A stretch of 64,000 nucleotides of DNA from Nocardia alba NBRC 108234 (lineage in GTDB: Bacteria; Actinomycetota; Actinomycetes; Mycobacteriales; Mycobacteriaceae). The translations under genes were made by a program, and so were the position numbers. The notes below the pieces were generated by a model. That model saw only the letters and a list, made by a program, of their open reading frames with translations. It had not been told where the DNA came from and searched no databases. Of this stretch, positions 57,201 to 64,000 are shown piece by piece. Positions within the stretch are counted from its first letter, which is position 1. The number at the start of each line of letters is the position of its first letter. The stretch spans positions 62,001 through 126,000 of the forward strand of contig NZ_BDAX01000010.1 in assembly GCF_001612665.1 (NCBI RefSeq), read 5' to 3'.

Positions 57201-60200
57201 CGGCCGACAGACGCGCGGCGACCTGGGTGGCGGTCAGTGAGTTGCCGCCGAGCGCGAAGAAGTCGTCGTCGAGGCCGACCCGGTCGAGGCCGAGCACACC
57301 GGCGAAGGTAACCGCGACGATCTCCTCGACCGGGGTGGTCGGGGCACGGAACACCGCGGCCTCGAACACCGGCGCGGGCAGCGCCTTGCGGTCGAGCTTG
57401 CCGGAGGCGTTGAGCGGGAACTCGTCGAGGACGATGATCACCGTGGGCACCATGTAGGCGGGCAGGTTGTTGCCCAGTTCCTCGCGGGCGTCCTCGATGT
57501 CGACGGTGCGCCCGGTCGCCGGGATGACGTAGGCGACCAGCTGATCACCGGTGTGCTGTTCGCCGCGAACGACGACCACCGACTGAGCGACTTCGTCGAG
57601 ACCGGTGAGCGCGGACTCGATCTCGCCGAGTTCGATGCGCAGACCACGCAGCTTCACCTGGAAGTCGGTGCGGCCCAGGTATTCCAGCTCGCCCCGCTCG
57701 GTCCAGGCGACGAGGTCACCGGTGCGGTACATCCGCGCGCCGTCGGTCCCGAACGGATCGGCGACGAAGCGATCGGAGGTCAGATCCGGGCGAGCGACGT
57801 AGCCGCGCGCCAGCTGCGCACCGGCGAGGTAGAGCTCACCCGCGACACCGACCGGGACGGGGCGCAGGCGCGCGTCCAGGACGTAGACCTGGGTGTTGAA
57901 GACTGGCGCGCCGATCGGCACCGTGTCCACGTCGGCGTCGACGACCTCGTGGAAGGTGACGTCGACCGCGGCCTCGGTGGGGCCGTACAGGTTGTGCAGC
58001 GCCGCACCGGTCAGCTCACGCAGACGGTGAGCGGGCTTGGGCGGCAACGCCTCACCGGAGGCGAATACCAGACGCAGCGACTCGCATCGCGCGGCCGCGG
58101 CGTCGGCGACGAACACCGCGAGCATCGACGGCACGAAGTGCGTCACGGTGACGCCCTCGGTGGCGATGATCTCGGCCAGATAGGCCGGATCACGATGACC
58201 GTCCGGCTTCGCGACAACCAGACGCGCACCGATCTGCAAGGGCCAGAAGAACTCCCACACCGACACATCGAACGTCGCCGGAGTCTTCTGCAACACCACA
58301 TCAGCCCCGGTCAGACCGTAAGCCGCCTGCATCCACACCAACCGGTTGACGATCGCGCCATGGCCGACCGCCACACCCTTCGGACGACCCGTCGAACCCG
58401 ACGTGAAGATCACATACGCCGTGTTCTCCGGACGCAACGGCGCGATCCGCTCCGCATCGGTGACCCGGGTATCGGTGTAGCCGTCCAGATCGAGCAGGTC
58501 GATGCGGACCTGCGCGGTGTCGATCTCGAGATCGGTGCCCGAGGTGAGCACACACACCGGATCCGCGGTCGCCAGAATGTATTCCGTGCGCTCGGCCGGA
58601 TGGTCGGGGTCGAGCGGCACGTAGGCGCCACCGGCCACACTCACCGCGTACATGCCGATCACCAGGTCCAGCGAGCGGCGCATACCCAGTGCCACAGCGG
58701 TTTCCGGGCCGACGCCACGGTCGATCAACCAGCGCGACAGGCGGTAGACCCGTTGCGCGAACTCGGCATAGGACAGACTCGTGCCCTCAAAGGACAGCGC
58801 GGTGGCCTGCGGCGTGCGGGCGAGCTGGGCCTCGAACATCGAGACGAGGGTGGCCCGCTGGTCCACCTCGTGCGCGGTGGCGTTCCAGTCGCGTACGACG
58901 AGTTCGCGTTCGGCGGCATCGAGCAGCTCGATATCGCCCACGGCGACAGTCGGTTCCGTGGTGATCGCGGTGAGCACGCGGATCAGGCGCTCGGCGATGC
59001 GATGCACGGTGGCCGCGTCGAACAGCTCGCTCAGGTAGCCGGCGCGGATGCGCAGCCGGTTATCGAGCTGGGCGATCAGCGACAGCGGGTAGTGGGTGGC
59101 GTCGGCGGCGTCGAGGCCGGTGACGGCCATGCCGTCGATGTCGGCGGCCTGGGCCTTGATGCCCTCGGCGTCGACCGGGTAGGACTCGAAGACCACCAAC
59201 GAGTCGAAGAGCCCACCGATGCCCGCCGCCGACTGGATCTCGGCGAGACCGATGTAGTGGTGGTCGAGCAGGTCGGCCTGCTCGCCCTGGGTGCGGGTGA
59301 GCACCTCGCGCACCGATTCGGCGGCGTCGAAGCGCACACGCACCGGAACGGTGTTGATGAACAGGCCGACCATGGATTCCACGCCGGACAGCTGCGCGGG
59401 ACGACCCGAGACGGTGGTGCCGAAGAGCACGTCGTCGCGGCCGGTCATCCGGCCGAGCACGATCGACCAGGCCACCTGCAGGACGGTGTTCGGGGTGACG
59501 CCGAGGTCGGCGGCCAGCGCCACGAGCCGCGCCGTGGTCGGCTCGTCGAGGTCGAACAGGTACTCGTCGGACAGCGCGGCGATCTCGCGGCTCGCGTCGG
59601 GGCGGGCCAGCATGGTCGGCTCGGTGACCCCGCGCAGTGCGTGGGACCAGGCCTGGACCGAGACCGCGTGATCCTGACGGCCGACCCATTCCAGGAAGTG
59701 ACGGTAGGAGCGCACGGCGGGCAGCGCGCTCGCGTCGCCGTGCAGGGCGTAGAGCGCGAGCAGGTCGCGCATGACCAGCGGCGTCGACCAGCCGTCGAGC
59801 AGGATGTGGTGGTTGGACACCACGAAGCGCCATTCGTGCTCGGCGATCCGGATCAGCGTGAAGCGGATCAGCGGCGGGTTCGCCAGGTCGAAGCGGGCGG
59901 TGCGGTCGGCCTCGACCAGGTCGGCGAATTCGCCCGACTCGATGCGGTCGTGTTCGGTCCAGGCCACGCGGGTGGTGTCGAGGACGACCTGCACGGCGTT
60001 GCCGTCGTGGTCGGTGACGAACGCGGTGCGCAGGGTTTCGTGGCGATCCAGTAGCGCCTGCGCGGCGGCGCGCAGACGGGTGGCGTCGACGCGACCGGTG
60101 AGCGTGAGCACGGCCTGGGCGGTGTAGACGTCGACCGAGGTGGCGGCCAGGCGTGCGTGGAAGAACAGACCTGCCTGCAGCGCGGCCAGCGGCCACACCT

Positions 60201-63200
60201 GGGTGAGCTCGGGGTAGCGCTGCTCCCAGGTGTCGATATCGCGCTGGGTGGCGCGCACGAGGGCGAAGTCGGAGGGCGTGTGACCGCCCGCGTCGGCCGA
60301 ATTGGCATGCCGGGCAACGGCTTCCAGCGCGGTGATCCACAAGTCGGCGAATGCGCGGACCTCGGCTTCGGCGAGCAGGGTGCTCGGGTAGCCGATATTG
60401 GCGCTGAGCTTGTCGCCGACGACGATCGCGTTGACATCCAGCGGCGCCATCGCGGGCATGTCGGCGTCGTAGGCGCCGCCGAGCGCGGCCAGCTCCGGCG
60501 CGGGGATCCAGCCGAAGCCGCGCAGGGCGTCGGGCACGTCGCTGTCGGCGACGCGGCCGAGGTAGTTGAAGCTGATCTGACCGGGTAGCTGCGTGGGCAG
60601 TTCGACCGCGGTCTCGGCGTTCATGTACCGCAGCAGGCCGTAACCGATGCCCTTGTCGGGCACCGCGAGCAGCTGTTCCTTGACCGCCTTGACGGCCTGT
60701 CCCAGCGCCGGCCCACCGGCGAGCGCGGCATCGATATCGATACCGGCCAGGTCGAGGCGGACCGGGAAGATCGCGGTGAACCAGCCGACGGTGCGCGACA
60801 GGTCGGCGCCGGGCGCGACCTCTTCCTCGCGACCGTGGCCTTCCAGCCGCACGAGCAGCGCGTCACCGCTCTGGTCCGCGCGGTGGCCGTTGCCGAGCGC
60901 GCCGGAACCGGTACGGGTGGTGCGCCATTTCGCGGCGGCCAGGGCCAGCGCGGTGAGCAGGCCGTCGTTGACGCCGCCGTGGAACAGCGCGGGGACGGTG
61001 GTGAGCAGCGCCTTGGTGACCTCGGCGGACACCTCGACCGGCAGCTTCTCGATCACGCCGGAGACGTCGACCGCCGGGTCCATCGGCCGCGCGGTGAGCA
61101 ACGGGTCGGGGGTGGCGACGACCGAACGCCAGAAGTCGAGCTCGGCGGCGCGGTCGGCGCTCGCGGCCTCGTCGGCCAGCGCGTGCGCCCAGGCCCGCAT
61201 GGAGGTCGCGGGGGCGACCAGCTCCGGGGTTCGACCGGCGCTGAGCTGACCCCACGCGGCGACGAAGTCGGGGACGAGGATGCGCCAGGACACACCGTCG
61301 ACCACCAGGTGGTGCGCGACGACGATCAGGCGACCCGCGCGTGCCGTGTCCCGGGCGACGTCGGCACCGGGGACGGAGACGGTCGGGGTCCGGTCGGCGA
61401 CCGGCTCCAGCCACACGAAGCGCACGACCACACCGTTGGCCGGATCGAGGCGATCCAGGCTCGCATCCAGTGCGGCAGCGGCGATCTCGACGAGTTCGGC
61501 GTCGGAGACGGCCGCGTCGAACGTGGTGTGGTCGATGCGCGCGTCGGCGTCGACGGTACCGGTGGGCGCGGTGTCGACGACCCAGCGGCCGTCGACCTGG
61601 TGCAGGCGCGAGCGCAGCATGTCGTGGCGGTCGATGACCGCGCCGACGGTGGCGGCGATGCCCGCGCGGTCGATGCCGACCGGCAGTTCCAGTGCCATGG
61701 TCTGGTTGAACCGGTCGAACGAACCGGGCCGCTCGGCCATGAACCGCACGACCGGAGTCAGCGGCATCTCGCCGACGCCGCCGCCCGGCAGCTCGGCCAG
61801 GGTGATCGCGGCAGCCGACGCGACATCGGCGGTTTCGGCGACCGAGGCCAGGCCTGCGACCGTGCGCTGTTCGAAGACGTTGCGCGGGGAGAACAGCACG
61901 CCGCGCGCCTTGGCGCGGGAGACGAGCTGGATGGAGACGATCGAGTCACCGCCGAGGGCGAAGAACGAGTCGTCCACGCCGACGCGTTCCACGCCGAGCA
62001 CCTCGGCGAAGACCTCGGCGATGGTCTGCTCGATCGGGTCGCGGGCCGCCCGGAAGGTGACCTCGGTGGCGAACACCGGTTCCGGCAACGCCTTTCGATC
62101 GAGCTTGCCCACCGGGGTGAGCGGCACGTGATCGATCACCATGATCGACGACGGCACCATGTAGGCGGGCAGACGATCCTCGACGTGCGCGGTCAGCGCG
62201 GCGATATCGATCGAATGACCCTGCGCGGCAACCACATACGCGACCAGCGACACCGCGCCCGTGGCGCTCTTGTGGCCGACGGTGGTGGCGAAGTCGACGG
62301 TCTCGTGCGAGGCGAGGGCGGAGTCGATCTCGCCCAGTTCGATGCGGAAGCCGCGAATCTTGACCTGGAAGTCGGACCGGCCGACGTACTCGACCGTGCG
62401 ATCGGCGGTCCAGCGCACGACGTCGCCGGTGCGGTACATCCGCTCCCCCGCGACGAACGGGTCGGCGACGAACCGGTCGGCGGTGAGCCCGGCGCGGGCG
62501 TGGTAGCCACGGGCCAGCTGGATGCCCGACAGGTAGAGCTCACCCGCGACACCCACCGGAACGGGCTGGAGCTGGGCGTCCAGGATCAGCGAACGCATGC
62601 CACGGGTCGGCCCGCCGATGGTGACCAGCTCGCCCGGCACCAGCGCGGCGCTGATGTTGGTCATGATCGTGGTCTCGGTCGGGCCGTAACCGTTGTGGAA
62701 GGCACGAATCGTGCCGTTGGCCAAGGGAACCGCCCACTTCGACACCAGATCGGCGGGCACCGCTTCGCCACCGGCCACCAGCACGCGCAGCGAATCGAGG
62801 CCGCTGGCGTCGAAGGTTGCCAGGGCGGCCGGGGTGATGAAGGCGTGGGTGACCCGCTCGGTGCGGATCAGCTCCGACAGCTCGTCACCGCCGTAGACGC
62901 CGGGCGGGACCACGACCAGCGCACCGCCACGGGCCAGCGCCAGCAGGAGCTCGAGGATCGACGCGTCGAACGAGGGCGAGGCGAAATGCAGTGCGCGCGT
63001 ATCGGAATCGAGCCCGTAGCGCCCGGCCTGCTCCTCGCCGAAGTTGGCGAGTCCGGCATGGGTGACGACGACGCCCTTCGGCACGCCGGTGGAGCCGGAG
63101 GTGTAGATGACGTAGGCGGGCTGCTCGGGGGTGGTCACCCGGACGAGCTCGTCGTCGGTGATCGGGCCGCCGTCGAAGCGGGTGAGGTCGAGCTCGTCGA

Positions 63201-64000
63201 GCACGAGCCAACCGGTCGCGGGCCCCTCCGTAGCCGACCCGCCGACCGTCGCCTCGACCTCGGTCGACGCGATGTCGGGGAGTCCGCCGAGCACCGAAGC
63301 CACGGTGATACCGAGCGGCGAACCGGAGTCGGTGACCATGTGGGCGATGCGGTCGGCGGGGTAGGTCGGGTCGACCGGGACGAAAGCCGCGCCGGTCTTG
63401 GCGACCGCCCATGCGGCCAGCACCGAATCGGCCGATCGCGGAACGCCGATCGCGACGAGGTCCTCGCCGCCGATTCCCTCGGCGATCAGCAAGCGCGCCA
63501 GGCGGTTCGAGCGTTCGTCGAGCTCGGCGTAGGAGACACTCGTCCCCCCGAACACCACGGCGGGCCCGGTCGGGTTCTGGGCCACGGCCTCGGCCAGCAG
63601 GGTGCGCAGGGTGCGGGCGTGCACCGGCGCTTCGCCGACCCGCGCGACCAGGTCGGCCCGCTCGGCGGCATCGAGGACATCGATCGCGCCGACGGTGATC
63701 GAGGCATCGGCGGCGATGGCCTCGAGCACGCGCTGCCAGCGCACGGCGATGCCGGCGACGGTGTCCTCATCGAACAGTTCGGTGGCGTAGTTCAGGGCAA
63801 GGGCCATGCCGCCGTGGCCGGGTTCCCCCAGCTCGGAGAGGGTGAACTGCAGGTCGAAGCGGGCAACGCTCTCGTCGAGATCGAGCGCCGACACCGCGAG
63901 GCCTGGCAGCTCCAGGGTGGTGCGATCCAGGTTCTGGAAGGCCAGCATCACCTGGAACAGCGGGTTGCGCGACTGCGAGCGCTCGGGAGCCAGGAGCTCC
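37165..64000 (-). CDS. Giant non-ribosomal peptide synthetase, eight modules visible, N-terminus outside window
   Basis: One uninterrupted frame of about 8,940 codons from the window edge to TAG at 37165-37167. The first ATG in the window (63951) is internal to a condensation domain, so the real start is upstream. Domain order: C(partial)-A-T-E, five C-A-T modules, C-A-T-E, then C and a truncated degenerate A. Each full A domain carries YTSGSTG-PKG or FTSGSTG-PKG, YGPTE, the Y-RTGD motif and GKLDR-ALP. T domains read LGGNS, or LGGDS before epimerisation domains. Ribosome-independent assembly of at least seven residues is implied, two of them D. There is no thioesterase or reductase. The product class is unknown; modules 2 and 4 should use serine. 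Confidence 0.97.
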   Translation of the reverse strand, partial: ELLAPERSQSRNPLFQVMLAFQNLDRTTLELPGLAVSALDLDESVARFDLQFTLSELGEPGHGGMALALNYATELFDEDTVAGIAVRWQRVLEAIAADASITVGAIDVLDAAERADLVARVGEAPVHARTLRTLLAEAVAQNPTGPAVVFGGTSVSYAELDERSNRLARLLIAEGIGGEDLVAIGVPRSADSVLAAWAVAKTGAAFVPVDPTYPADRIAHMVTDSGSPLGITVASVLGGLPDIASTEVEATVGGSATEGPATGWLVLDELDLTRFDGGPITDDELVRVTTPEQPAYVIYTSGSTGVPKGVVVTHAGLANFGEEQAGRYGLDSDTRALHFASPSFDASILELLLALARGGALVVVPPGVYGGDELSELIRTERVTHAFITPAALATFDASGLDSLRVLVAGGEAVPADLVSKWAVPLANGTIRAFHNGYGPTETTIMTNISAALVPGELVTIGGPTRGMRSLILDAQLQPVPVGVAGELYLSGIQLARGYHARAGLTADRFVADPFVAGERMYRTGDVVRWTADRTVEYVGRSDFQVKIRGFRIELGEIDSALASHETVDFATTVGHKSATGAVSLVAYVVAAQGHSIDIAALTAHVEDRLPAYMVPSSIMVIDHVPLTPVGKLDRKALPEPVFATEVTFRAARDPIEQTIAEVFAEVLGVERVGVDDSFFALGGDSIVSIQLVSRAKARGVLFSPRNVFEQRTVAGLASVAETADVASAAAITLAELPGGGVGEMPLTPVVRFMAERPGSFDRFNQTMALELPVGIDRAGIAATVGAVIDRHDMLRSRLHQVDGRWVVDTAPTGTVDADARIDHTTFDAAVSDAELVEIAAAALDASLDRLDPANGVVVRFVWLEPVADRTPTVSVPGADVARDTARAGRLIVVAHHLVVDGVSWRILVPDFVAAWGQLSAGRTPELVAPATSMRAWAHALADEAASADRAAELDFWRSVVATPDPLLTARPMDPAVDVSGVIEKLPVEVSAEVTKALLTTVPALFHGGVNDGLLTALALAAAKWRTTRTGSGALGNGHRADQSGDALLVRLEGHGREEEVAPGADLSRTVGWFTAIFPVRLDLAGIDIDAALAGGPALGQAVKAVKEQLLAVPDKGIGYGLLRYMNAETAVELPTQLPGQISFNYLGRVADSDVPDALRGFGWIPAPELAALGGAYDADMPAMAPLDVNAIVVGDKLSANIGYPSTLLAEAEVRAFADLWITALEAVARHANSADAGGHTPSDFALVRATQRDIDTWEQRYPELTQVWPLAALQAGLFFHARLAATSVDVYTAQAVLTLTGRVDATRLRAAAQALLDRHETLRTAFVTDHDGNAVQVVLDTTRVAWTEHDRIESGEFADLVEADRTARFDLANPPLIRFTLIRIAEHEWRFVVSNHHILLDGWSTPLVMRDLLALYALHGDASALPAVRSYRHFLEWVGRQDHAVSVQAWSHALRGVTEPTMLARPDASREIAALSDEYLFDLDEPTTARLVALAADLGVTPNTVLQVAWSIVLGRMTGRDDVLFGTTVSGRPAQLSGVESMVGLFINTVPVRVRFDAAESVREVLTRTQGEQADLLDHHYIGLAEIQSAAGIGGLFDSLVVFESYPVDAEGIKAQAADIDGMAVTGLDAADATHYPLSLIAQLDNRLRIRAGYLSELFDAATVHRIAERLIRVLTAITTEPTVAVGDIELLDAAERELVVRDWNATAHEVDQRATLVSMFEAQLARTPQATALSFEGTSLSYAEFAQRVYRLSRWLIDRGVGPETAVALGMRRSLDLVIGMYAVSVAGGAYVPLDPDHPAERTEYILATADPVCVLTSGTDLEIDTAQVRIDLLDLDGYTDTRVTDAERIAPLRPENTAYVIFTSGSTGRPKGVAVGHGAIVNRLVWMQAAYGLTGADVVLQKTPATFDVSVWEFFWPLQIGARLVVAKPDGHRDPAYLAEIIATEGVTVTHFVPSMLAVFVADAAAARCESLRLVFASGEALPPKPAHRLRELTGAALHNLYGPTEAAVDVTFHEVVDADVDTVPIGAPVFNTQVYVLDARLRPVPVGVAGELYLAGAQLARGYVARPDLTSDRFVADPFGTDGARMYRTGDLVAWTERGELEYLGRTDFQVKLRGLRIELGEIESALTGLDEVAQSVVVVRGEQHTGDQLVAYVIPATGRTVDIEDAREELGNNLPAYMVPTVIIVLDEFPLNASGKLDRKALPAPVFEAAVFRAPTTPVEEIVAVTFAGVLGLDRVGLDDDFFALGGNSLTATQVAARLSAALSTDIGVRELFESSTVAALAARAETHSGTERRAPLVPQQRPERVPLSLAQQRMWFLNRFDPESAVDNIPAAVRLSGLLDRQALQVAVADVLARHESLRSYYPEVAGAGYQVIVATGKVIPDLAPIESTTAELPQRLSELVRTAFDVTAEVPFRAALFEVSPTEHVLALVVHHISADGFSMGPLTRDVMTAYSARVEGAEPAWRPLEVQYADFALWQRAVLGDEDDAESVIAQQISFWGSTLRGLPEQLDLPADRPRPAVASGRGATHTFEIDAKTHAALTELARTRGATLFMVAHAALALLLSRLSGERDIAIGTPIAGRGERALDDLIGMFVNTLVLRTEVDSDASFTDLLGAVRASDIAAFGHADLPFERLVEIINPARSQARHPLFQVMLAFQNTGQTTLELPGLTVSGVELPIDVAKFDLQVVLTENPGEASGIVAELIYATDLFDPATMERFGARFARLLAGIAAAPNRAVGDIALLDSAETALAVHGWNDTARELPGAGTLVDEFARQAAATPDAVAMVDPATGETLTYAEFAARVHRLAHRLIDAGVGPEALVALGLRRSIDLLVAAYAVQEAGGGYVPLDLDQPADRIAYVLETAAPVVVLTTTRDGFALDDNATAAGDPRTLVIDALDLSAYPATPVADADRIAPLRPQHPAYVIFTSGSTGRPKGVAVPHAAVVNQIRWITGEYGIDADDVVLFKTPATFDVSVWELFGPLSTGGRIVVASPDGHRDPQYLADVIAAQRVTMTSFVPSMLTVFAGSIDQAAVEGGALSSLRALLIAGEAFTADTVVAFRTVSDAALFNLYGPTEFTVHATHGPVADQIDGAVPIGAPVWNSQAHVLDSRLHPVAAGVAGELYLAGAQLARGYFGRPDLTADRFVADPFAAGAGARMYRTGDLVRRDESGVITYLGRTDFQVKLRGLRIELGEIEAALIAHNTVTQAVVVVRSDARTGDQLVGYVVPAAGETAELDALRAHLAARLPSYMVPAAFVVIDEMPLSANGKLDRRALPEPVFEAREFRAPRTPIEEIVAVTFAEVLGLSGDRAVGLDDDFFDLGGNSLIATQVVARLGAALDTRVPVRALFEAPSVAALAAKVEVHAGSGSRRELVAGARPDQIPLSLAQQRMWFLNRFDSATGVNNIPLAVRLTGDLDIDALRQAVADVVDRHEVLRTVYPETAEGQGVQVVLPAGQLPISLHPITVGEDEIRDRISELVLAGFDVTTEVPVRAELLRVAGSMDGSHPDTHVLVFVVHHISGDGWSVRPLARDVMIAYAARARGEAPGWAPLPVQYADFALWQRETLGSEADSASMIAQQVAYWSQNLAGLPDQLDLPADRARPAVASNRGGVHEFSIDPALSAGLNALAREHGASLFMVVHAAFAALLARLSGSDDIAIGTAVAGRGEAVLDDAIGMFVNTLVLRSAVDPAQPFTELLHRTRENDLAAFGHADLPFERLVEILNPARSQARHPLFQVMLSFQNTGEASFELPGLEVAGVPLDVVTAKFDLHLNLADRHRADGSADGMTAEFAYATDMFDAGTVATLAQRLVRILTAVVAEPARAIGEIALLAPAEHRQVITDWNATAHPVDQAATLVSMFEAQAATSPNATAVTFEGTSLSYREFTARVNRLARHLIAQGVGPDTMVALGMRRSLDLVIGMYAVSVAGGAYVPLDPDHPAERTHYVLETVAPVCVLTTAGDEFDAGSTTALDIERLDLSGYSDAPVTDAERIAPLRPQNTAYVIFTSGSTGRPKGVAVSHGAIVNRLVWMQQAYGLTGADVVLQKTPATFDVSVWEFFWPLQIGARLVVAKPDGHRDPAYLAEIIATEGVTTAHFVPSMMSVFVAELAESTAVALADGPQVASSLRLVFASGEALPAPTAQRMRALTGAALHNLYGPTEAAVDVTFHEVTDADTTSVPIGAPVFNTQVYVLDSRLHPTPVGVPGELYLAGVQLARGYVNRPDLTADRFVADPFGTDGARMYRTGDLVAWTADGELEYLGRTDFQVKLRGLRIELGEIESALTALPAIAQSVVVVRSDDRLGDQLVGYLIPVAGTSVDLDAVRAELGGALPTYMVPTAFVILDAFPLNASGKLDRKALPAPVFEAKVFRAASTPIEEIVAGTFGDVLGVTRVGADDDFFELGGNSLLATQVTARIGAALDTQLSVRDLFEASTVSALAARAEHNAGSGRARPRLTAGERPAVIPLSPAQQRYWFLNQFDTSTSAVDNIPLAVRLTGELDVPALEQAIGDVFARHEMLRTTYPGSPDGPHQVILPVSRSRAVVHHITVTEAELLGSVIEFAMTTFDVTQEVPLKVALFALDATDHVLAFTVHHVSADGSSMGPLARDIMAAYVARVQGEAPQWAALPVQYADYALWQREVLGDETDPESLAAKQVAYWSDALAGLPDQLELPADRPRPPAQSFQGQAIRFEIDPARHAALHELARANNASLFMVVHAALAVLLARLSGTDDIAVGTPIAGRGERELDDLIGMFVNTLVFRTAVDSGASFAELLADVRNRDLEAFANADVPFERLVEVLNPVRSTARNPLFQVGLSFQNLADTTFELPGLTVSAVDYDSQLAKTDLHVTLYDRYTDDGAPAQLVTEFGYAIDLFDESTVQSFADRFLLVLDAVAADATIAVGDIDLLTAPEAERIVTAWNATAHAVDTDATLVSLLDATVAATPDAIALVVDEPEFDSGTAEADAAGTARRVGRFVGGRRELTYAELDAEVNRLARQLISRGIGAEDRVALAIRRSAELIIAMYAVARAGAAYVPIDPDQPAERTDYILETAAPAVVLTTANAEFSTAAAEVVVLDELDLREVSAAAITRTVVPANTAYVIFTSGSTGKPKGVAVSHGAIVNQLLWETAEFGIGADDAVLLKTAATFDLSVWEFWTAAVAGARLVVATADGHRDPAYLNDLMRATAVTTLHVVPSMLDALLTESGAALPRTLRRVLAIGEALPAATAQRYRAANAAALFNLYGPTEAAVSITSHAVTDADTVSVSIGAPEWNSRVYVLDSRLRPVPVGVSGELYLAGSQLARGYYGRADLTADRFVADPFSVTGERMYRTGDLVAWNAEGELDYRGRTDFQVKIRGFRIELGEIEAALLRRPGLTAAAVLANTDPVVGDRLVAYVVAETAVDKLALRTALAAELPSYMVPTVFLQLDALPLNANGKLDRKALPEPEIEKAVFRAPVSPSEQLVAATFAEVLRLDVGQFGLDDDFFAWGGNSLLATQVAARLGAALDTRIPVRLLFEASTVAALAQRVEQHAETGDRKALTAGPRPEHIPLSLAQQRMWFLNRFDTQSAAYNVPVAVRLTGDLDVAALRAAVTDLVTRHEILRTIYPQTEAGAAQVILSPAQAAPELIERTVAADEVESAVAELMSTMFDVTVEVPLKVALFRVRDVVAEGDAHEASPSSRFAAGNIAGDFVLALVVHHISGDGSSVAPLTRDLMTAYAARSMGSEPGWAPLAVQYADYSIWQRDLLGSEDDADSMASKQVAHWKQALADLPDQLDLPADRPRPAVQTFAGSKVDVQIDADTHRALVELARAEGATLFMVVHTALAVLLARLSGTDDIAIGTPMAGRGEAALDDMIGMFVNTLVFRTRVDGGEAFTELLARQREDDIAAFANADVPFERLVEVLNPVRSTARHPLFQVGLSFQNLSRATLELPGLTVSGLDIATELSQFDLHLIATDRYGDAGEPEGISGLFTYATDLFDHATVEGFVQRFVRLLGAIVATPRTAVGDIELLAPAEREQILDTRNATAYPVDTEATLVSLLDASVAADPKATALVTDDGAQLTYTELDARVNRLARHLIALGVGPESRVALAMRRSVDLVVAMYAVAKSGGAYVPVDPDQAAERTDYILATAAPVCVLTDAEFATEVAPVLRVDQLDLASLSAAPISDAERTEPLRPEHTAYVIFTSGSTGRPKGVAVAHRAIANQLQWKVLEFGMDAADAVLLKTAATFDLSVWEFWSAAVCGGRLVIASADGHRDPAYLNELMAREWVTTLHVVPSMLDALLAQSGTELPDSLWRVLAIGEALPGSLAQRFRTEFSRTELFNLYGPTEAAVSITAHRVNAADQVSVSIGSPEWNSQVYVLDERLRPVPDGVAGELYLAGAQLARGYYGRADLTADRFVANPFTPGTRMYRTGDLAAWNNRELDYRGRTDFQVKIRGFRIELGEIEAALLALPEIAQAAVIAKSDPRTGDRLVAYLVGAVSNGDTPEGAAWSRSATASAPAGRLAEIDVAQVKSTLAAGLPSYMVPAAFVVLDALPLNVNGKLDRKALPEPEFEAQTFRAPSTPIEEIVAGVFADVLGVERVGADDDFFALGGNSLLATQVAARLGAALDSRVPVRLLFEASTVAGLAVKVEQGAGAGGRRALVAGPRPDQVPLSLAQQRMWFLNQFDTASSVNNIPVAVRLTGALDVAALQLAVADVLARHETLRTVYPSTDGTPHQVILPVEGNVPDLTPETVAPEQVRDRIAELITTGFDVIDEVPLRAKLMRIADEEFVLVFVAHHISADGWSMGPLTRDVMIAYAARATGAAPGWAPMPVQYADFSVWQREVLGAETDETSLIAQQADYWKRALAGVPDELNLPLDRPRPSTQSFAGGRVLFPIGGDIHAGLSTIAREQNATLFMVVHTALAVFLARMSGTEDIVIGTPIAGRGEAELDNVIGMFVNTLALRTQVGGQRSFAELLTQAKEADLAAFAHADIPFERLVELLNPERSTARHPLFQVALSFENLPDAGFELPGLSVSAVDFDVDTAKFDLLLTVREAAAGDDAGAYAEFSYASALFDQSTVEKFAQRFQRLLAEVVADTTVPVGDLELLDTAERAELLARTGGPAAAISTLPELLAQAVATNPTGQAIVAPGESIDTGLVGALTATAMPSDEVAQSGATRSLTYAELDAASSRLARVLITRGAAPETVVAVAMQRSLETTLAIWAVIKSGAAFLPVDPKYPAERIAHMMSDSGAALGITVSSEVDHLPAPALGEWLVLDDAALHAEAAEQSGAPIADADRRAAVRATNTAYMIYTSGSTGLPKGVVVTQAGVPNFAAAQVDQFGLTANTRTLAFASPSFDASILEFLLAVGSAGALVITPVGVVGGEELADIIAGQRLTHVFLTPLVAASMEPAALAGLEALIVGGDKAPVDLVANWHSAGTDPALHRFYNAYGPTEATIATNLSDPLLPGDTMNIGGPIAGATVYVLDSRLRPVPEGVAGELYLGGVPLARGYHARHALTAERFVASPYATGERLYRTGDVVAWRTVHGEPVVEYVGRNDFQVKIRGFRIELGEIDAVLTAHDDVEFAATIGRTTDAGATILVSYVRGAASEDGARHAVDPAALVEYAAQHLPAHMVPAAVMVLDEIPLTPAGKLDRRALPEPVLAPREFRTPTSEVEAIIAAVFAEVLGVDAVGLDDSFFALGGDSILSIQLVSRAKDRGVLFKPRDVFDKRSVAGLAEIAVLAGEAEQIVLEELAGGGVGDIPMLPIMRQILASGSTYDRFSQSMVLRLPDNITAEVLHATIGAVLDHHDVLRSRVARDAERGWIFEACAPGEIDASTLVRRVEVSGDIADEQLSKLASVEYDEAMGRLDPANAAMVQFVWFAFGDNADGPRRRDALLIVGHHFVIDGVSWRILIPDLGMAWGQIAAGQQVTLPANGTSMRRWAHSLVEQSPDRRAELPFWREVSATADPLLGARAFDPRADTFATVDRVQVTLSTEVTDAILTAIPGLYHGGVNDGLLTALALAVSRWRGDESGTAALIKLEGHGRQEEIVAGADLSRTVGWFTTAFPVRLDLAGADLDDAFAGGAALADVIKSVKEQMLAVPDKGIGYGMLKYLDGADLPSVGQVSFNYLGRATAGEIPAELVELGWVPVADLGQLDAEMDLDMPANATLDINAIVNDGDEGPQLGANIAFPKGLLSADQAQEFADLFVAALTALATHAQRADAGGFTPSDMSLIRVGQSDLELWERDYPALSEVWPLSPLQAGLMFHAMLSSATVDVYTVQAVLDLTGTLDTERLRGAAQAVLDRYPNLRTAFVTDSAGQPVQVVLSELEVPWREVDLTELPVDERMQRMRQLLQADQADQFDMATAPLIRFGLYRIAEGQAHLAITVHHILVDGWSMPLLMRDLLVLYAVRGDLTALPRVASYRNFLSWLSGWDREVSLQVWADALAGVEGPTQLAPAPRTEERYELGKVIVEIDNDRTRALGKFAGELGVTVNTMLQTAWGIVVGRLTGRDDVVFGATVSGRPAELPGVESMVGLFINTLPVRIRIDDRMTAEKLTQRVQSEQAELLSHHFVGLSDIQRVAGMGSQFDTLVVFESYPMDKDAVTAASSIDGMQVTGVGLDDATHYPLTLVVMAESTIEITMKYLTSTFTADEVRTLSQRLLRVLDELLDNPSGLVGDIDILDASERAQLLADSGVSAAVSSPVVSGVGAQTVAKVLAEVVEADPQAPALLRGDSEIAYSALDRKSSQLARVLIARGAGPGDVVAISLPRSVDSVLAAWAVQKAGAAALFVGELPGVEIAAAGAGFGISASSVAGVAGQWLVMADIEDEIAAAAAHPVSYTDRVRPLAENHPAFVLVAGEDVTVLTQSEAVARAARLRDEHSIDYECTTYTTHASGPAAVQEFLASSIAGALSVLPSGSVEDDLAEGEVTHWFVAAGESSDAAEGEVTVIVAE
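39290..44050 (-). other. NRPS module 7: C-A-T-E
   Basis: C (42680-44045) with [10 protein letters not shown] (41060-42665) with specificity residues read by eye as D-A-L-F-I-G-A-I-A-K, no confident substrate but a hydrophobic pocket. T (40830-41055) with LGGDSILS. E (39290-40770) with [28 protein letters not shown] and FNYLGR, all apparently intact, so this residue should be delivered as D. Confidence 0.88.
44080..47355 (-). other. NRPS module 6: C-A-T
   Basis: C (45920-47350) with HHISGDGSS and an insert near the active site ([14 protein letters not shown]). A (44340-45900) with specificity residues D-L-W-H-L-I-L-V-S-K, identical to module 5 and not matched to a known amino acid by me. Between the A-domain core and its end lies a ~30-residue Ala/Ser-rich insert ([20 protein letters not shown]). 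T (44090-44335) LGGNS is intact. Confidence 0.88.
47380..50610 (-). other. NRPS module 5: C-A-T
   Basis: C (49220-50610) with [10 protein letters not shown] (47660-49215) with code D-L-W-H-L-I-L-V-S-K, the same as module 6, and an extra Ala/Glu-rich loop after its start ([20 protein letters not shown]). T (47400-47655) reads WGGNS instead of LGGNS; the modified Ser is retained. Confidence 0.87.
50640..53850 (-). other. NRPS module 4: C-A(Ser)-T
   Basis: C (52440-53850) with [10 protein letters not shown] (50900-52430) with [23 protein letters not shown] and [10 protein letters not shown], giving code D-V-W-H-F-S-L-V-D-K, the serine code of EntF. T (50660-50895) is intact. A 156-bp DNA tract in this A domain is identical to module 2. 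Confidence 0.9.
51712..51867 (-). repeat. 156-bp tract identical to 58147-58302 (A domain of module 4)
   Basis: All 156 bases match the copy in module 2. Similarity then continues with scattered differences to about 52020. It encodes the A-domain segment including [18 protein letters not shown], so it carries specificity-determining residues. Confidence 0.93.
53890..57080 (-). other. NRPS module 3: C-A-T
   Basis: C (55720-57075) with [10 protein letters not shown] (54150-55690) with [23 protein letters not shown] and [10 protein letters not shown]: code D-V-W-S-L-A-L-V-H-K. The V-H-K end resembles threonine codes, but no confident assignment is made. T (53900-54145) reads LGGNSL and is intact. 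Confidence 0.87.
57110..60235 (-). other. NRPS module 2: C-A(Ser)-T
   Basis: C (58900-60215) follows an epimerisation domain and has [11 protein letters not shown] (DCL type). A (57365-58860) with code D-V-W-H-F-S-L-V-D-K, serine. T (57110-57360) reads ALGGNSL. Confidence 0.9.
58147..58302 (-). repeat. 156-bp tract identical to 51712-51867 (A domain of module 2)
   Basis: This is the partner of the copy in module 4. The bases beyond 58302 stay about 95-97% identical to roughly 58460. A further near-identical stretch lies at about 58607-58682 versus 52187-52262. Confidence 0.93.
60250..64000 (-). other. NRPS module 1 (partial): C(tail)-A-T-E
   Basis: The tail of a C domain (63640-64000) precedes A (62080-63620), with code read as D-A-L-F-V-G-G-I-M-K and no firm substrate. 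T (61850-62070) is LGGDSIVS. E (60250-61800) has [40 protein letters not shown] and FNYLGR. The residue should be D. Modules further upstream lie outside the window. Confidence 0.87.

Noticed and set aside
63951..64000. ATG at 63951 as the NRPS start
   Set aside because: The frame continues upstream to the window edge with ordinary C-domain sequence ([14 protein letters not shown]), so this Met is internal.
1..64000. CRISPR arrays, insertion sequences, tRNA or rRNA genes
   Set aside because: No spaced short repeats, transposase motifs, terminal inverted repeats with target duplications, cloverleaf sequences or rRNA segments were recognised.

Overview
The window is high-GC actinobacterial DNA, most likely from a mycolic-acid-containing genus such as Nocardia or a close relative. 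The evidence is gene content and order: a PcrA/UvrD-type helicase divergent from an AroQ chorismate mutase, with phosphoglucose isomerase and an Fpg-like glycosylase nearby (the order known around Rv0944-Rv0949 of Mycobacterium tuberculosis). A thyA-dfrA pair and a DyP peroxidase-encapsulin pair are also present. This assignment is inference; no rRNA, tRNA or taxonomic marker beyond these genes was seen.

Positions 1-7.4 kb hold housekeeping and catabolic genes: the 5' end of pcrA (minus), chorismate mutase, a succinate-semialdehyde dehydrogenase-like enzyme, pgi, a K+ channel, a P-loop kinase and an AidB-like acyl-CoA dehydrogenase. Positions 7.4-17.3 kb are rich in regulators. Three TetR genes (two of them paralogues) accompany an acyltransferase-fold protein, a six-helix membrane protein, a membrane-anchored esterase and a rhomboid-like/MprF-type lipid aminoacyltransferase. 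A divergent MocR regulator / FMN-barrel oxidase pair follows. Positions 17.4-25.1 kb hold a DUF2630 protein fused translationally to a flavin disulfide reductase, an Fpg-family glycosylase, cobF, thyA-dfrA, a cupin, the DyP-encapsulin nanocompartment and a PH-domain membrane protein. Positions 25.1-34.9 kb hold a GlxA-type regulator, an alpha/beta hydrolase and a TetR-controlled operon. That operon has an APC permease, two DUF1989 proteins and a carboxyltransferase-only relative of urea/guanidine carboxylase. A quinone-oxidoreductase-like enzyme with its own TetR regulator ends this stretch.

Positions 34.9-37.1 kb are an accessory patch, all on the minus strand. It holds a tiny secreted protein, an ATP-grasp ligase whose only start preserving the full N-terminal fold appears to be AUU, a 55-residue acidic peptide, and the N-terminal remnant of a Uma2-family gene.

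Positions 37.2-64.0 kb are one uninterrupted minus-strand reading frame for a giant non-ribosomal peptide synthetase. About 8,940 residues are visible and the N-terminus lies outside the window. Visible order: C(partial)-A-T-E | C-A-T | C-A-T | C-A-T | C-A-T | C-A-T | C-A-T-E | C-A*(degenerate, truncated), then stop. Modules 2 and 4 carry a serine specificity code, modules 5 and 6 share one unassigned code, and modules 1 and 7 epimerise their residues. No thiolation or thioesterase domain follows the last C domain. The serine A domains of modules 2 and 4 share a 156-bp identical DNA tract, which suggests recent recombination.

The most unusual items are the NRPS terminus, the ATP-grasp/short-peptide pair next to it, and the carboxylase operon that lacks biotin carboxylase, biotin carrier and allophanate hydrolase.
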